Shown here: positions 9,709 through 17,998 of the stretch, one piece after another
Layout of the letters: every line of letters starts with the position of its first letter
Numbering within the stretch: the stretch's first letter is position 1
Assembly: GCA_902602695.1 (NCBI GenBank)
Contig: CACKRO010000003.1
Location: 1-64,000 of the forward strand
Length of the DNA stretch: 64,000 nt
Direction: 5' to 3'
Source of the DNA: an uncultured Alphaproteobacteria bacterium
GTDB lineage: Bacteria; Pseudomonadota; Alphaproteobacteria; HIMB59; GCA-002718135
Position numbers and translations under genes: made by a program
The notes under the pieces: model-generated
The model's input: the letters and a program-made list of their open reading frames with translations, nothing else
Databases searched by the model: none
What the model was told of the DNA's origin: nothing

Positions 9709-10506
9709 ATGATGGAAATAAATAAAATAGCAAATTTATTGAATCTGGAGCATGTTAAGTTTTTAATATCCATCTTTAAAGAAAATAATATTGAAATCCG
9801 ATTAGTAGGAGGATGTATACGAGACGCTCTTCTTGAAAGAGAAATCAAAGATATTGATACAGCGACAACTATGGAGCCTCAGGATGTTTTGTCATTATTA
9901 AAAGGGAACAATATTGAGTATGATGATTTTGCTATACAATATGGATCTATAATTGCTTATCCTCAAAACCGAAAAATACAAATTACAACTTTACGTGAGG
10001 ATGTTAACCAAATGGGTAGACATACAAATGTAATTTATACCAACAGTTGGAAAAAAGATTCAGCTAGAAGAGATTTTACTTTCAATGCTTTATATGTTGG
10101 AAATAATAATAAACTACATGATTATTATAATGGCCAATCTGATTTAAATGAAAGTAAAATTAGTTTTATTGGTGAAATAGAGGATAGAATAAAAGAAGAT
10201 TACTTAAGAATCTATCGATATTTTAGGTTTAGAGGTTTATTTAATTTACCTAAAACATCTTTAAGTGATCAAAAAATTGTAGAAAAATATATTCATGAAT
10301 CTTTAGCAGTATTAACCAACGATGTAATAAGGCAAGAAATATTAAAAATGTTTAATATGCCTTTTCCATTAAATTGTTTTTATATATCTCATCAAACGTT
10401 ACAAAAATTTAAATGGGTTGAAATAGTTAAAGAGCATTTTATAAGAACAAAATATGATCTTGGATTAAATAAATGTCTAGATAGAATTGATAATTTAATA
10501 AACTAA
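9709..10506 (+). CDS. Short CCA tRNA nucleotidyltransferase / poly(A) polymerase family protein
   Basis: A 265-residue class II nucleotidyltransferase that should add or repair the CCA end of tRNAs. The head domain has GGCIRDALL, the catalytic DxD in IKDIDTAT, and RRDFTFNAL; the neck signature EDYLRIYRYFRF follows. Family members usually run to about 380-420 residues, so most of the body/tail region is missing here. The convergent zur gene begins eight bases beyond the stop, so the short form is not due to an obvious local frameshift. Confidence 0.85.
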   Translation: MMEINKIANLLNLEHVKFLISIFKENNIEIRLVGGCIRDALLEREIKDIDTATTMEPQDVLSLLKGNNIEYDDFAIQYGSIIAYPQNRKIQITTLREDVNQMGRHTNVIYTNSWKKDSARRDFTFNALYVGNNNKLHDYYNGQSDLNESKISFIGEIEDRIKEDYLRIYRYFRFRGLFNLPKTSLSDQKIVEKYIHESLAVLTNDVIRQEILKMFNMPFPLNCFYISHQTLQKFKWVEIVKEHFIRTKYDLGLNKCLDRIDNLIN

Positions 10507-10513
10507 TTAAATT

Positions 10514-10927
10514 TTAGTTTTTTAATTTGCAATTTTCACACAAACCAAAAATTTCAAGACAGTGCTTATTATATTTAAAATTATTTTTTTCAGCTTGTTT
10601 AGAAAAATAAGAAAATAAATTGTTTCCAATTAATTCAGTAACATTATCGCATTTTTCACAAATTAAAAAAGATGTAGAAGTTTTTGCATTACATCCTTCA
10701 TGTTTACAAGCAACGTAAGAATTTCTACTTTCTATTTTATGAACTTTTCCAATTTCAATCAATTTATCGAGTGCTCTGTAAACTTGCAGAGGAGATTTTA
10801 TTCCCTTTTTTTGTATATCATAAAGAATTGTATACGCCTTCATCGGTTCAGAAGAGTTTTCTAAAACTCCAAGAACTGTTTTTTGATTTTTGGTTAAATT
10901 TTCTGATGCTAATGCCATAAATCTCAA
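10514..10927 (-). CDS. zur: Fur-family zinc uptake regulator Zur
   Basis: A 137-residue Fur-family repressor. The N-terminal winged helix (about residues 10-75) contains the LQVYRALDKLIEIG recognition region. The structural zinc site is formed by two CxxC pairs, CEKC and CENC, and KHCLEIFGLC lies in the dimerisation domain. It is the last gene of the znuC-znuB-zur operon (14-base gap), which identifies the metal as zinc. It should bind the palindrome at 12507-12526 when zinc-loaded. The start may be the ATG at 10927 or the one nine bases in. Confidence 0.9.
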   Translation of the reverse strand: MRFMALASENLTKNQKTVLGVLENSSEPMKAYTILYDIQKKGIKSPLQVYRALDKLIEIGKVHKIESRNSYVACKHEGCNAKTSTSFLICEKCDNVTELIGNNLFSYFSKQAEKNNFKYNKHCLEIFGLCENCKLKN

Positions 10928-10941
10928 TTACCAAATTGTTT

Positions 10942-11745
10942 TCATTTTTGCAACTTACCTCTCAACTCTAGTGGAATTAGAGAAATGACAAATAATATCA
11001 GAGCTATAACAATAATTGAGGGTCCTGAAGAAGTATTCAATTCCAAAGAGGTAAATAAGCCAATTGTGACAGATAAAATACCAATTAATATAGCTACAAA
11101 TACCATTTGTTTTGGATTGTTAGTTATATTTCTTGATGCGGCAGCCGGTATTATAAGTAGACCAGTTATTAAAAGAGTTCCAATCATTTTTATAGACAAT
11201 GCAATAACTCCAGCAAGAAGAAGGGTAAAGATCATATTATATATGTTCGGTTTCATTCCTTCTGCTGAAGCTAGATCATAATTAACTGTAGCAGAAAATA
11301 ATGATTTCCAAATAAAATACAAAATTCCTAATATTATAAAACCACCAATCCAGACTAAGGCAATATCTTGAAGAGTTACTGCTAAGATATCGCCAAAAAG
11401 TAATCCCATAATATCAAAACGAATACTTGATAAAAAACCCATTAAAACCAAACCAATTGCAAGAGTAGAGTGAGCTAATAATCCAAGTAATGAATCACCA
11501 GCTAATCTAGTCCTCTTTTGTAAGTTGAGAAGAAGTAGAGCAATAACTGCAGATATTACAAATACGGAAAAGGCAATATTTAAACTAAAGGCATAAGCTA
11601 AAGTTACTCCTAACAAGGCAGAGTGAGCTAAAGTATCACCAAAATAAGACAGTCTCCTCCAAATTACTAAGCAACCTAGTGGCCCTGTAATTATTGCAAT
11701 ACCGATACCAGCAACTAACGCTCTAGTAAAAAAATCATCTAACAT
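10942..11745 (-). CDS. znuB: Zinc ABC transporter permease ZnuB
   Basis: A 267-residue ABC-3 family permease with about seven to eight hydrophobic helices. Conserved segments include the N-terminal PLGCLVIWRRLSYFGDTLAHSALLG and the SIKMIGTLLITGLLIIPAA helix. It forms the inner-membrane channel for Zn(II) with ZnuC as ATPase and ZnuA as binding protein. It overlaps znuC by one base. Confidence 0.95.
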   Translation of the reverse strand: MLDDFFTRALVAGIGIAIITGPLGCLVIWRRLSYFGDTLAHSALLGVTLAYAFSLNIAFSVFVISAVIALLLLNLQKRTRLAGDSLLGLLAHSTLAIGLVLMGFLSSIRFDIMGLLFGDILAVTLQDIALVWIGGFIILGILYFIWKSLFSATVNYDLASAEGMKPNIYNMIFTLLLAGVIALSIKMIGTLLITGLLIIPAAASRNITNNPKQMVFVAILIGILSVTIGLFTSLELNTSSGPSIIVIALILFVISLIPLELRGKLQK

Positions 11746-12485
11746 TAACTTGATACACTTCCGTCAGAAGCATGTGTGTGATCATGATCGTGCTGATAAT
11801 ATGTTAAAGTTTTTGATCTATGCTCACCAAATAATTCTATATAAGCTTTATCTTTTATAACCGAACTTGGTTTTCCTGAACAACAGATATGTCCATTTAA
11901 GCAAATTACATGATCTGTTGCAGACATTACAAAATGCAAGTCATGGGAGACTAATAAAATTCCACAATTTAGGTTTGCTGAAATATTTTTTATAATATTA
12001 TAAAGGTCAATTTCTCCATTAAAATCAACTCCCTGCACAGGTTCATCTAAAACTAGTAATTCTGGTTTTTTTGCAATAGCTCTCGCTAGAAGGACACGTT
12101 GAAATTCGCCACCAGATAGACCATGTATTTGTTCCTTGAAAAGTTTTTCTACACCAGTTTGATTTAAGGATTCAATAATTTCATTATTACTGAGATTATT
12201 GGTTAATCGCATAAAATCTACAACACGTAATGGCATAGTCCAATCAATATTAATTTTCTGAGGAACATAAGCTATTTTATTTGTATACCGTTTCAATGAA
12301 CCTTCATCAGGTTCAAGAATATTAAGGACCATTTTAGCTGTTGTAGTTTTTCCAGAACCATTGGGTCCAATTAGGGTAACTATTTGACCACTTTTTACCT
12401 CAAGAGATACACCTCTTATCAACCATTTTGGAGACTTATAAATACCTGCGTTCTCTAAACTTACCAATAAATTATCTTTACTCAT
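11745..12485 (-). CDS. znuC: Zinc ABC transporter ATPase ZnuC
   Basis: A 246-residue ABC ATPase. Walker A is GPNGSGKTT, the signature motif is LSGGEFQRV, Walker B is LLVLDEPVQGVD and the switch His is in VSHD. The C-terminal tail is His-rich (HDHDHTHA), common in metal transport ATPases. It is the first gene of the znuC-znuB-zur operon, divergent from znuA across the Zur box. Confidence 0.96.
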   Translation of the reverse strand: MSKDNLLVSLENAGIYKSPKWLIRGVSLEVKSGQIVTLIGPNGSGKTTTAKMVLNILEPDEGSLKRYTNKIAYVPQKINIDWTMPLRVVDFMRLTNNLSNNEIIESLNQTGVEKLFKEQIHGLSGGEFQRVLLARAIAKKPELLVLDEPVQGVDFNGEIDLYNIIKNISANLNCGILLVSHDLHFVMSATDHVICLNGHICCSGKPSSVIKDKAYIELFGEHRSKTLTYYQHDHDHTHASDGSVSS

Positions 12486-12506
12486 TTTTCTATTTACAAT
12501 TCAAAA

Positions 12507-12526
12507 TGTAATATTATAACATTACA
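12507..12526. promoter_or_regulatory. Zur operator (Zur box) between znuC and znuA
   Basis: The 20-base sequence TGTAATATTATAACATTACA is an almost perfect inverted repeat (18 of 20 positions match its own reverse complement). It lies in the 77-base divergent region between znuC and znuA, the position expected for zinc-dependent repression of both transcription units. Its AT-rich ATGTTATA-like half-sites resemble alphaproteobacterial Zur boxes. Confidence 0.75.
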
Positions 12527-12562
12527 CCATTTAACAGACTTAATTCTAATAGGAATACTTTT

Positions 12563-13582
12563 ATGAAACAAACTAACTTTTTTCTACATATTTCTAAGAT
12601 TATTTTGTTTTCAGGAATTCTTGTTGCAACTGCATCTGCTAGAGCAGAGCTAAAAGTTGTTACCACAATTAAACCACTACATTCATTGATTTCCAATGTT
12701 ATGGATGGAGTAGGTGAACCTGGACTGATAATTGATGGAAGTATATCACCACATAGTTTTACAATGAAACCTTCTCATGCGAAAATGCTTGAGGAAGCAG
12801 ATGTTATTTTTTGGATTGGAGAGGGTATTGAAACATCAATGGAAGAACCTCTAGACTCAATTGCAAAAGATGCAGAAGTTATTGAATTTATGGAACTTGA
12901 TTCAATTGCTAAATTAAAATTTAGAGAAGAATCAATTTTTGGCGATCACGATGACCATGATGATCATGATGACCATGATGATCACGACGATCACGATGAC
13001 CATGATGACCATGACGATCACGATGACCATGATGATCACGACGATCACGACGATCATGATCATCACGGCCATGCACACGGTGAATTTGATGCTCACATTT
13101 GGCTAGATCCAATGAATGCTAAAGAAATGGTTCATGAAATAGCTCATGAGTTAGGTGATTTAGATCCTGCCAATAAAGAGAAATATGAAGCAAATGCTGA
13201 AGCAACAATTAAAGCTTTAGATCAGCTTATTAGCGATGTTGGTACAGATATTAATTCTGATGCAAAATTTGTTGTCTTCCATGACGCCTACCAATACTTT
13301 GAAGAAAGATTTGGTGTAAGAGCTGCAGGAGCTTTAACATTGAATACTGATGTTTTACCAGGTGCAAAGCAAATAGCTGATATTCAGGATGTTATTAAGG
13401 ACAAAGGAATAAAGTGTATTTTCTCTGAACCTCAATTTAATCCAAAGATAATCACGACTATAGCTGAAGATATGAATATCAAAACAGGTGTCTTTGATCC
13501 TCTGGGTGCAAACATCGACCCTGGTAAGTCACTTTACTTTAAGTTGATATCAAATCTCGGTAACGAGCTTAAAGGCTGTTAG
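12563..13582 (+). CDS. znuA: Zinc-binding periplasmic protein ZnuA with long His-Asp repeat
   Basis: A 339-residue cluster A-I substrate-binding protein. A signal peptide ends near ATASARA (about residue 28). The metal ligands include the His in SPHSF, the His in FDAHIWLDP, the His in VFHDAYQYF and a late Asp in GVFDPLGAN. Between the first two lies a very long metal-binding loop: twelve perfect His-Asp-Asp units at residues 129-164, followed by HDHHGHAH. The loop is longer than usual and mixes Asp rather than Glu with His. It is divergent from znuCB-zur and probably Zur-controlled. Confidence 0.96.
   Translation: MKQTNFFLHISKIILFSGILVATASARAELKVVTTIKPLHSLISNVMDGVGEPGLIIDGSISPHSFTMKPSHAKMLEEADVIFWIGEGIETSMEEPLDSIAKDAEVIEFMELDSIAKLKFREESIFGDHDDHDDHDDHDDHDDHDDHDDHDDHDDHDDHDDHDDHDHHGHAHGEFDAHIWLDPMNAKEMVHEIAHELGDLDPANKEKYEANAEATIKALDQLISDVGTDINSDAKFVVFHDAYQYFEERFGVRAAGALTLNTDVLPGAKQIADIQDVIKDKGIKCIFSEPQFNPKIITTIAEDMNIKTGVFDPLGANIDPGKSLYFKLISNLGNELKGC
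12947..13054 (+). repeat. In-gene tandem repeat, 12 x 9 bases (His-Asp-Asp)
   Basis: Twelve tandem nine-base units with synonymous variation (CAY GAY GAY) encode the His-Asp-Asp run of ZnuA. The synonymous differences between units show selection on the protein pattern, but the tandem structure makes copy-number change by slippage likely. Confidence 0.95.
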
Positions 13583-13598
13583 TTTTTAATATTTAAAA

Positions 13599-13627
13599 AA
13601 ATTCCACCTTGTATTAAGGTGGAATTT
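13599..13627 (+). terminator. Hairpin terminator after znuA
   Basis: A perfect 12-base stem (AAATTCCACCTT with AAGGTGGAATTT) closes a five-base loop 17 bases past the znuA stop. A run of A precedes it and only a short T run (TTTATA) follows, so it may work partly in both directions or attenuate read-through into the CobW gene. Confidence 0.75.
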
Positions 13628-13654
13628 ATAAACTAATTAAAAAGGAAATTAAAA

Positions 13655-14626
13655 ATGGAAAATACTTCTCAGGTTCCAGTTACTGTTTTAACAGGCTTTC
13701 TTGGAGCTGGAAAAACAACACTTTTAAATCGTATTTTAACTGAGCAACATGGAAGAAAATATGCCGTAATTGTAAATGAATTTGGAGAGCAGGGAATTGA
13801 TAATGACCTTGTTGTTGATGCAGACGAAGAAGTATTTGAAATGAATAACGGATGTATATGCTGCACTGTTAGAGGTGATTTAATTAGAATTTTAAGTGGT
13901 TTAATGAAACGTGCTGATAAGCTTGATGCAATTATTGTTGAGACAACTGGTTTAGCTGATCCAGCACCAGTAGCACAAACATTCTTTGTTGATCAAGATG
14001 TTGCTGATCGTACAAAGTTAGATGCTATTGTTACAGTGGCAGATGCTGTTCATTTAAGTTCTCAATTAACAGAACATCATGAAGCAGAGGAGCAAATTGC
14101 TTTTGCCGATGTTATTTTATTAAACAAAGTTGATTTAGTAGATGAAAGCGGATTAGATCGAGTTAAAGATCGGATTAAAAAAATTAATCCTTTTGCCAAA
14201 ATAATTAATACAACTCGTTGTTCTGCTCCATTAGATGAAGTTGTTGGACTTAATGCTTTCAGTTTGGACCGTATCTTAGAAGTGGAACCTGATTTTTTAG
14301 AATCAGATCATGATCATGAACATGATGATGATGTTACTAGTCTATCCTTTGTATCTGATACACCATTAGATATGGATAAGTTTCAAGATTGGTTTGGAAA
14401 TTTACTGAGGACTAAGGGTCAGGATATTCTTCGATCAAAAGGAATTTTGAACTTTAAAGGTGAAGAAGAACGATATGTATTTCAAGGAGTGCATATGCTT
14501 ATGGATGCTTCACCAATGGGACCTTGGCCTAAAGGAAAAGATAGAAGTTCTCGAGTAGTATTTATTGGTCGTGATCTTGATAACATGAACCTCAAGGAAG
14601 GCTTTGAAAATTGTAAATCAGCATGA
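13655..14626 (+). CDS. CobW/COG0523-family zinc-associated GTPase
   Basis: A 323-residue G3E GTPase. Walker A is [12 protein letters not shown], the metal-binding CxCC motif is GCICC (C67, C69, C70), G4 is NKVDL, and a His/Asp loop HDHEHDDD lies before the CobW C-terminal domain. COG0523 proteins deliver metals to target enzymes, and zinc-locus members are often induced in zinc starvation. Placement just after znuA supports a zinc role rather than cobalamin synthesis. The ATG is preceded by AAGGA. It overlaps the WD40 gene by four bases. Confidence 0.92.
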   Translation: MENTSQVPVTVLTGFLGAGKTTLLNRILTEQHGRKYAVIVNEFGEQGIDNDLVVDADEEVFEMNNGCICCTVRGDLIRILSGLMKRADKLDAIIVETTGLADPAPVAQTFFVDQDVADRTKLDAIVTVADAVHLSSQLTEHHEAEEQIAFADVILLNKVDLVDESGLDRVKDRIKKINPFAKIINTTRCSAPLDEVVGLNAFSLDRILEVEPDFLESDHDHEHDDDVTSLSFVSDTPLDMDKFQDWFGNLLRTKGQDILRSKGILNFKGEEERYVFQGVHMLMDASPMGPWPKGKDRSSRVVFIGRDLDNMNLKEGFENCKSA

Positions 14627-15660
14627 ATGCTGATCTAGAAGCTCTTCAAAAATCAAATAAAACTGAACTTGAAAGAAGAGGTTCAATTTTTAATATTGGA
14701 GCCCCAGCTACAGAAGCGGTTACAATTCGTGATCAAATAGCGGTAGGATTTGGAGACGGCACTGTAAGATTTTTTCAATCTGGATCTGACCCTAAAACTG
14801 TAAAAGCACATAAGGGTGTAGTGTTGAGTATGACTAATTATGAAGATCATGTGTTAACTGGAGGAGACGATGGACGTTTTCTAAAAATATCATCTGATGG
14901 AAATATTGATGAAATTTTTAATTTTGGTTCAAAGTGGGTTGACTGTGTAGCTTCCCACAAAGATACTAAAGTTTGTTCATCAGGAAAAACTGTTTATATT
15001 TGGACAAAAAACAAAGATAAACCTCAAACTTTAGATCATCAAAGTACTGTTGCTGGATTAGCATTTGATAATAAAGGTAAGCGCCTTGCAGTTTCAAGAT
15101 ACGGCGGAGTAACTGTGTGGAAACTAAATAATAATAAATGGACATCATCAAATTTTACATGGAAAGGATCGCATGGAACTGTAACGTTTAGCCCAGATAC
15201 AAAATATATTGTTACTGCAATGCAAGAAAATCAAATACATGGTTGGCGCATAAACGACAAAGCTGATTTAGCAATGAGAGGTTATCCATCAAAAATAAAA
15301 AGCTTTACTTGGGTTGGTGATACACCGTATTTGGTAACATCTGGATCCAGTGATGCAGTTTGCTGGCCATTTGACGGTAAAGAAGGACCAATGGGGAGAA
15401 AGCCAATTGTTGTTGCAAACGGTGGTAAAGAACTTGCAACATTTGTAAAAGCACTAAATGGAGAAAAAGCTGTTTTTACCGGTTTTACAGATGGGTCAGT
15501 TTTATTAGCAGAAATTGATGAAAGTCAAAAACCAATTATGATTAGAAGTTCAACAGGTTCAGAAGTTTCAACAATAGCTATATCTAGTGATAACTCACAA
15601 ATATTAATTGGCGATATGAAAGGTTCTATTCTTTTATCATCTTTATGGGCAGACAATTAA
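14623..15660 (+). CDS. WD40-repeat beta-propeller protein linked to CobW GTPase
   Basis: A 345-residue protein with about six to seven WD40-like blades, seen as recurring [64 protein letters not shown] and [11 protein letters not shown] strands. There is no signal peptide, so it is probably cytoplasmic. It is translationally coupled to the CobW GTPase (ATGA overlap) and followed 11 bases later by a small gene, which suggests a scaffold for the metallochaperone or its target. The exact role is not known. Confidence 0.85.
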   Translation: MNADLEALQKSNKTELERRGSIFNIGAPATEAVTIRDQIAVGFGDGTVRFFQSGSDPKTVKAHKGVVLSMTNYEDHVLTGGDDGRFLKISSDGNIDEIFNFGSKWVDCVASHKDTKVCSSGKTVYIWTKNKDKPQTLDHQSTVAGLAFDNKGKRLAVSRYGGVTVWKLNNNKWTSSNFTWKGSHGTVTFSPDTKYIVTAMQENQIHGWRINDKADLAMRGYPSKIKSFTWVGDTPYLVTSGSSDAVCWPFDGKEGPMGRKPIVVANGGKELATFVKALNGEKAVFTGFTDGSVLLAEIDESQKPIMIRSSTGSEVSTIAISSDNSQILIGDMKGSILLSSLWADN

Positions 15661-15670
15661 AGGAGAAAAT

Positions 15671-15925
15671 ATGTTTAATCGTAAAACTCAAAATGTTGAA
15701 AAAATAAGAAATCTTAAACAGTTAATTTCCAAAAAATATAAATTACCAGAAAATACTATAATAAGTATTGCTGAGCTCAGTTGTCATGAGCCTGATTGTC
15801 CACCGATTGAAACTGTAATTACTGCAAGAAATGAAGACGGATCAATGAAAAATTGGCGAGTAGCAAAATCAATAGAAGAAATAGAGGAGTCAGATATTAA
15901 TAATCTAACAAATCACACTCATTAA
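15671..15925 (+). CDS. Small protein with SCHEPDCPPIETVI motif, zinc operon
   Basis: An 84-residue protein starting nine bases after a good AAAGGAGA ribosome site. A predicted N-terminal helix is followed by the compact motif ELSCHEPDCPPIETVI, whose Cys, His and second Cys could hold a metal, and the protein ends in NHTH. I do not recognise a characterised family. Its place as third gene after the CobW GTPase and WD40 protein suggests a partner or client in zinc handling; this is inference. Confidence 0.8.
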   Translation: MFNRKTQNVEKIRNLKQLISKKYKLPENTIISIAELSCHEPDCPPIETVITARNEDGSMKNWRVAKSIEEIEESDINNLTNHTH

Positions 15926-15948
15926 ATTGTAAAATTTAAAATATATTA

Positions 15949-16032
15949 TTAACAGCAACCTCCACCTTCACAAGTACAACAACAGCTACAACTGCAGCCA
16001 CACTTTGGAGGGTTTGGATTTTGATTTTTCAT
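15949..16032 (-). CDS. 27-residue Cys-rich peptide, metallothionein-like
   Basis: A 27-codon minus-strand frame with nine cysteines. After a short MKNQNPNPPK lead the peptide reads CGCSCSCCCTCEGGGCC and then stops. A good ribosome site (AGGTGA) sits seven bases upstream of the ATG at 16032. It lies convergent to the CobW-WD40-small-protein operon, 23 bases past the small gene. CxC and CCC clusters at this density are typical of metallothioneins, which store zinc or copper through thiolates. No similarity to a named family can be claimed; a cysteine-rich modified peptide precursor is the main alternative. Confidence 0.7.
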   Translation of the reverse strand: MKNQNPNPPKCGCSCSCCCTCEGGGCC

Positions 16033-16072
16033 AATTTCACCTATATATTTTTAATATAATTTTAAAACACAA

Positions 16073-16930
16073 ATGAGAAAAGCATTAGAAATTAAACAAT
16101 GTATGAAGACTTTTGAGGGTGATGGAATCCCAGTTACAAGAGCTTTTCCAGTTCCAGGAATGAGAGAAAACGATCCATTCCTTCTTTTTGATCATTTTGG
16201 TCCAATTAATTATGAGCCTGGAGGTGCAACTGGTGTACCAGCTCATCCTCATTGTGGATTTGAGGCAATTACTTACATGCTTGGTGGTGAAGTAGAACAC
16301 AGAGATTCATTTGGGGGACAAGCAGAAATTGAAACAGGTGACGTACAATGGATGACAACTGGATCAGGTTTAATTCACTCTGAATTAGTTACGGAAAAAT
16401 TTAAGAAGAGTGGTGGTGTCATGCAAGGACTACAAATCTGGGTTAACCTTCCACAAAAAAATAAAAAAGTTAAACCTTGGTATCAGCATATTAAAAGAAA
16501 TACTATTCCAACAGTATCCGAAAATGAGAATATAGAAATTAAAGTTCTTGTTGGTGAAGTAAACGGAACAAAATCAAAAGTTCAAACATATTCACCTGTA
16601 TCAATATTTGATATTCAATTTTCAAAACCTGATATGACAAAGTTTAATGTTGATAAGGAACAAAACTTAATGATTTATATTATTGATGGTCAGTTGCAAT
16701 TTTCTGATCTTGATAAAATTGCAAACAAAGGTGATATGATTTATTTTGATCATTCAAGTGATGAGATACAACTTACATCAATATCTGAAAATGGATCTTA
16801 TTTAGTTTTAGCAGGTAAACCATTGCAAGAGCCTGTTACACGTTATGGCCCGTTTGTTACCAACACTGAGGGTGAAATTAAACAAGCTATGATAGACTAT
16901 CAAGATGGTAAGATGGGAAGCTTAACTTAA
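16073..16930 (+). CDS. Pirin-family cupin protein
   Basis: A 285-residue bicupin of the pirin family. The metal site is in the N-terminal cupin: HPHCGFEAITYML and the later GGEVEHRDSFGG with GLIHSE supply the His/Glu ligands. Pirins bind Fe or other divalent metals, and some have quercetin dioxygenase activity; the physiological role here is unknown. It lies next to the zinc locus and converges on trmL with a nine-base overlap. Confidence 0.9.
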   Translation: MRKALEIKQCMKTFEGDGIPVTRAFPVPGMRENDPFLLFDHFGPINYEPGGATGVPAHPHCGFEAITYMLGGEVEHRDSFGGQAEIETGDVQWMTTGSGLIHSELVTEKFKKSGGVMQGLQIWVNLPQKNKKVKPWYQHIKRNTIPTVSENENIEIKVLVGEVNGTKSKVQTYSPVSIFDIQFSKPDMTKFNVDKEQNLMIYIIDGQLQFSDLDKIANKGDMIYFDHSSDEIQLTSISENGSYLVLAGKPLQEPVTRYGPFVTNTEGEIKQAMIDYQDGKMGSLT

Positions 16931-17374
16931 TTTTAATTGCCTTAACATTTCACCCGCAACAATAGCCACTGAACTACTAAGATTAATTGATCGTGGACCA
17001 TCAATCATGGGTATGGTTAATCTCTCATTTACAGAGTCGTGAACATACTCAGGCACTCCTGCACTTTCTCTTCCAAATAAAATAATATCATTTGATTGAA
17101 ATTTATAATCAAAATAACTTTTTTGACTTTTTGTTGTAAGTAAAATTAATCTATAAGAATTTTCTTTTGACCATTCTTTAAATTTATCCCAACTCAAATG
17201 TTTTGTAAGATCAAGATAATCAAAATAATCCATTGAAGCTCTTTTTAGTCGTTTATCATCAATTATAAAACCTGCCGGCTCAATGATATCGATAGGTATT
17301 CCAAGACAAGCACCCAATCTAAAAATGTTTCCAGCATTTTGAGGAATATCAGGTTCAAAGAGTGCAATTCTCAT
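16922..17374 (-). CDS. trmL: tRNA (cytidine/uridine-34-2'-O)-methyltransferase TrmL
   Basis: A 150-residue SPOUT methyltransferase, the normal length for this single-domain enzyme. The start IALFEPDIPQNAGNIFRL, the FGRESAGVP loop and the C-terminal IPMIDGPRSINLSSSVAIV knot are all present. It methylates the ribose at the wobble position of certain leucine tRNAs. It is single-standing and convergent with the pirin gene. Confidence 0.93.
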   Translation of the reverse strand: MRIALFEPDIPQNAGNIFRLGACLGIPIDIIEPAGFIIDDKRLKRASMDYFDYLDLTKHLSWDKFKEWSKENSYRLILLTTKSQKSYFDYKFQSNDIILFGRESAGVPEYVHDSVNERLTIPMIDGPRSINLSSSVAIVAGEMLRQLKLS

Positions 17375-17468
17375 AAATTTATACTATATTATGTAAACCT
17401 TGCGTCACGCTGGCACACATATATTCAGTATTTTTTTTATTAATTCATATATAACAAAAACATAAAAA

Positions 17469-17996
17469 ATGGCTAAAAAACCCAAAAATAAGAGAAGAGA
17501 TTTCCTTCAACTAAGCACTGTAACACTTGGTGCTGTAGGTACAGCTGCATTTATTTGGCCATTTATAAAAAGTATGAGTCCAGCAGAGGATACTTTAGCA
17601 GCGGGATCTACAGAAGTAGATATTAGTGCTATCGAAGAAGGTCAAAGTATAACAATAAAATGGCGTGGAAAACCAGTTTTCATAAAGAAAAGAACTAAAG
17701 AAGAGATAGATGCTGCAAAAATGGTTCAAGCTTCTGATTTAAGAGATCCACAAGATGATGCAGATAGAGTGCAAAAAGAGGAATGGTTAGTTTTAGTAGG
17801 AGTATGCACACACTTAGGTTGTGTTCCGCTTGGTCAGAAAGTTTCAGATATGAAAGGTGAGTATGATGGTTGGTATTGCCCATGTCATGGTTCACATTAT
17901 GATACATCAGGAAGAATAAGAAAAGGGCCAGCGCCAAAAAACTTGGACGTTCCGCCCTATTCTTTTTTAAATGATAACACTATAAAGATAGGATAA
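17469..17996 (+). CDS. petA: Ubiquinol-cytochrome c reductase Rieske subunit PetA
   Basis: A 175-residue Rieske protein. A twin-arginine-like leader ([10 protein letters not shown]) is followed by one membrane anchor. The two cluster motifs are CTHLGC and CPCHGSHYD, each with the Cys and His ligands for the 2Fe-2S cluster, and the two extra Cys form the disulphide. It passes electrons from ubiquinol to cytochrome c1 in the bc1 complex. petB follows after two bases. Confidence 0.96.
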   Translation: MAKKPKNKRRDFLQLSTVTLGAVGTAAFIWPFIKSMSPAEDTLAAGSTEVDISAIEEGQSITIKWRGKPVFIKKRTKEEIDAAKMVQASDLRDPQDDADRVQKEEWLVLVGVCTHLGCVPLGQKVSDMKGEYDGWYCPCHGSHYDTSGRIRKGPAPKNLDVPPYSFLNDNTIKIG

Positions 17997-17998
17997 CG

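Noticed and set aside
9671..9733. Upstream extension of the PNPOx-like protein to an ATG at 9733
   Set aside because: The added segment is hydrophobic and untypical, overlaps the divergent gene, and the ATG at 9670 has the better ribosome site.
12514..12696. Minus-strand 60-codon frame over the znuA start
   Set aside because: It overlaps the Zur box and the ZnuA signal peptide and has no family features.
12947..13054. Possible CRISPR-like or intergenic tandem repeat
   Set aside because: Units are nine bases, contiguous, without spacers, and in frame inside znuA; it is a coding repeat.
12921..13112. Minus-strand frame rich in Arg, Asp and His opposite znuA
   Set aside because: It is the antisense reading of the His-Asp-Asp repeat; no ribosome site and the plus strand is clearly ZnuA.
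13583..13654. Second Zur box upstream of the CobW gene
   Set aside because: Only the terminator hairpin was found there; no palindrome like 12507-12526 is visible.
17375..17468. Promoter for petABC around TTGCGTC
   Set aside because: A TTGCGT element is visible but no -10 box at acceptable spacing could be picked with confidence.
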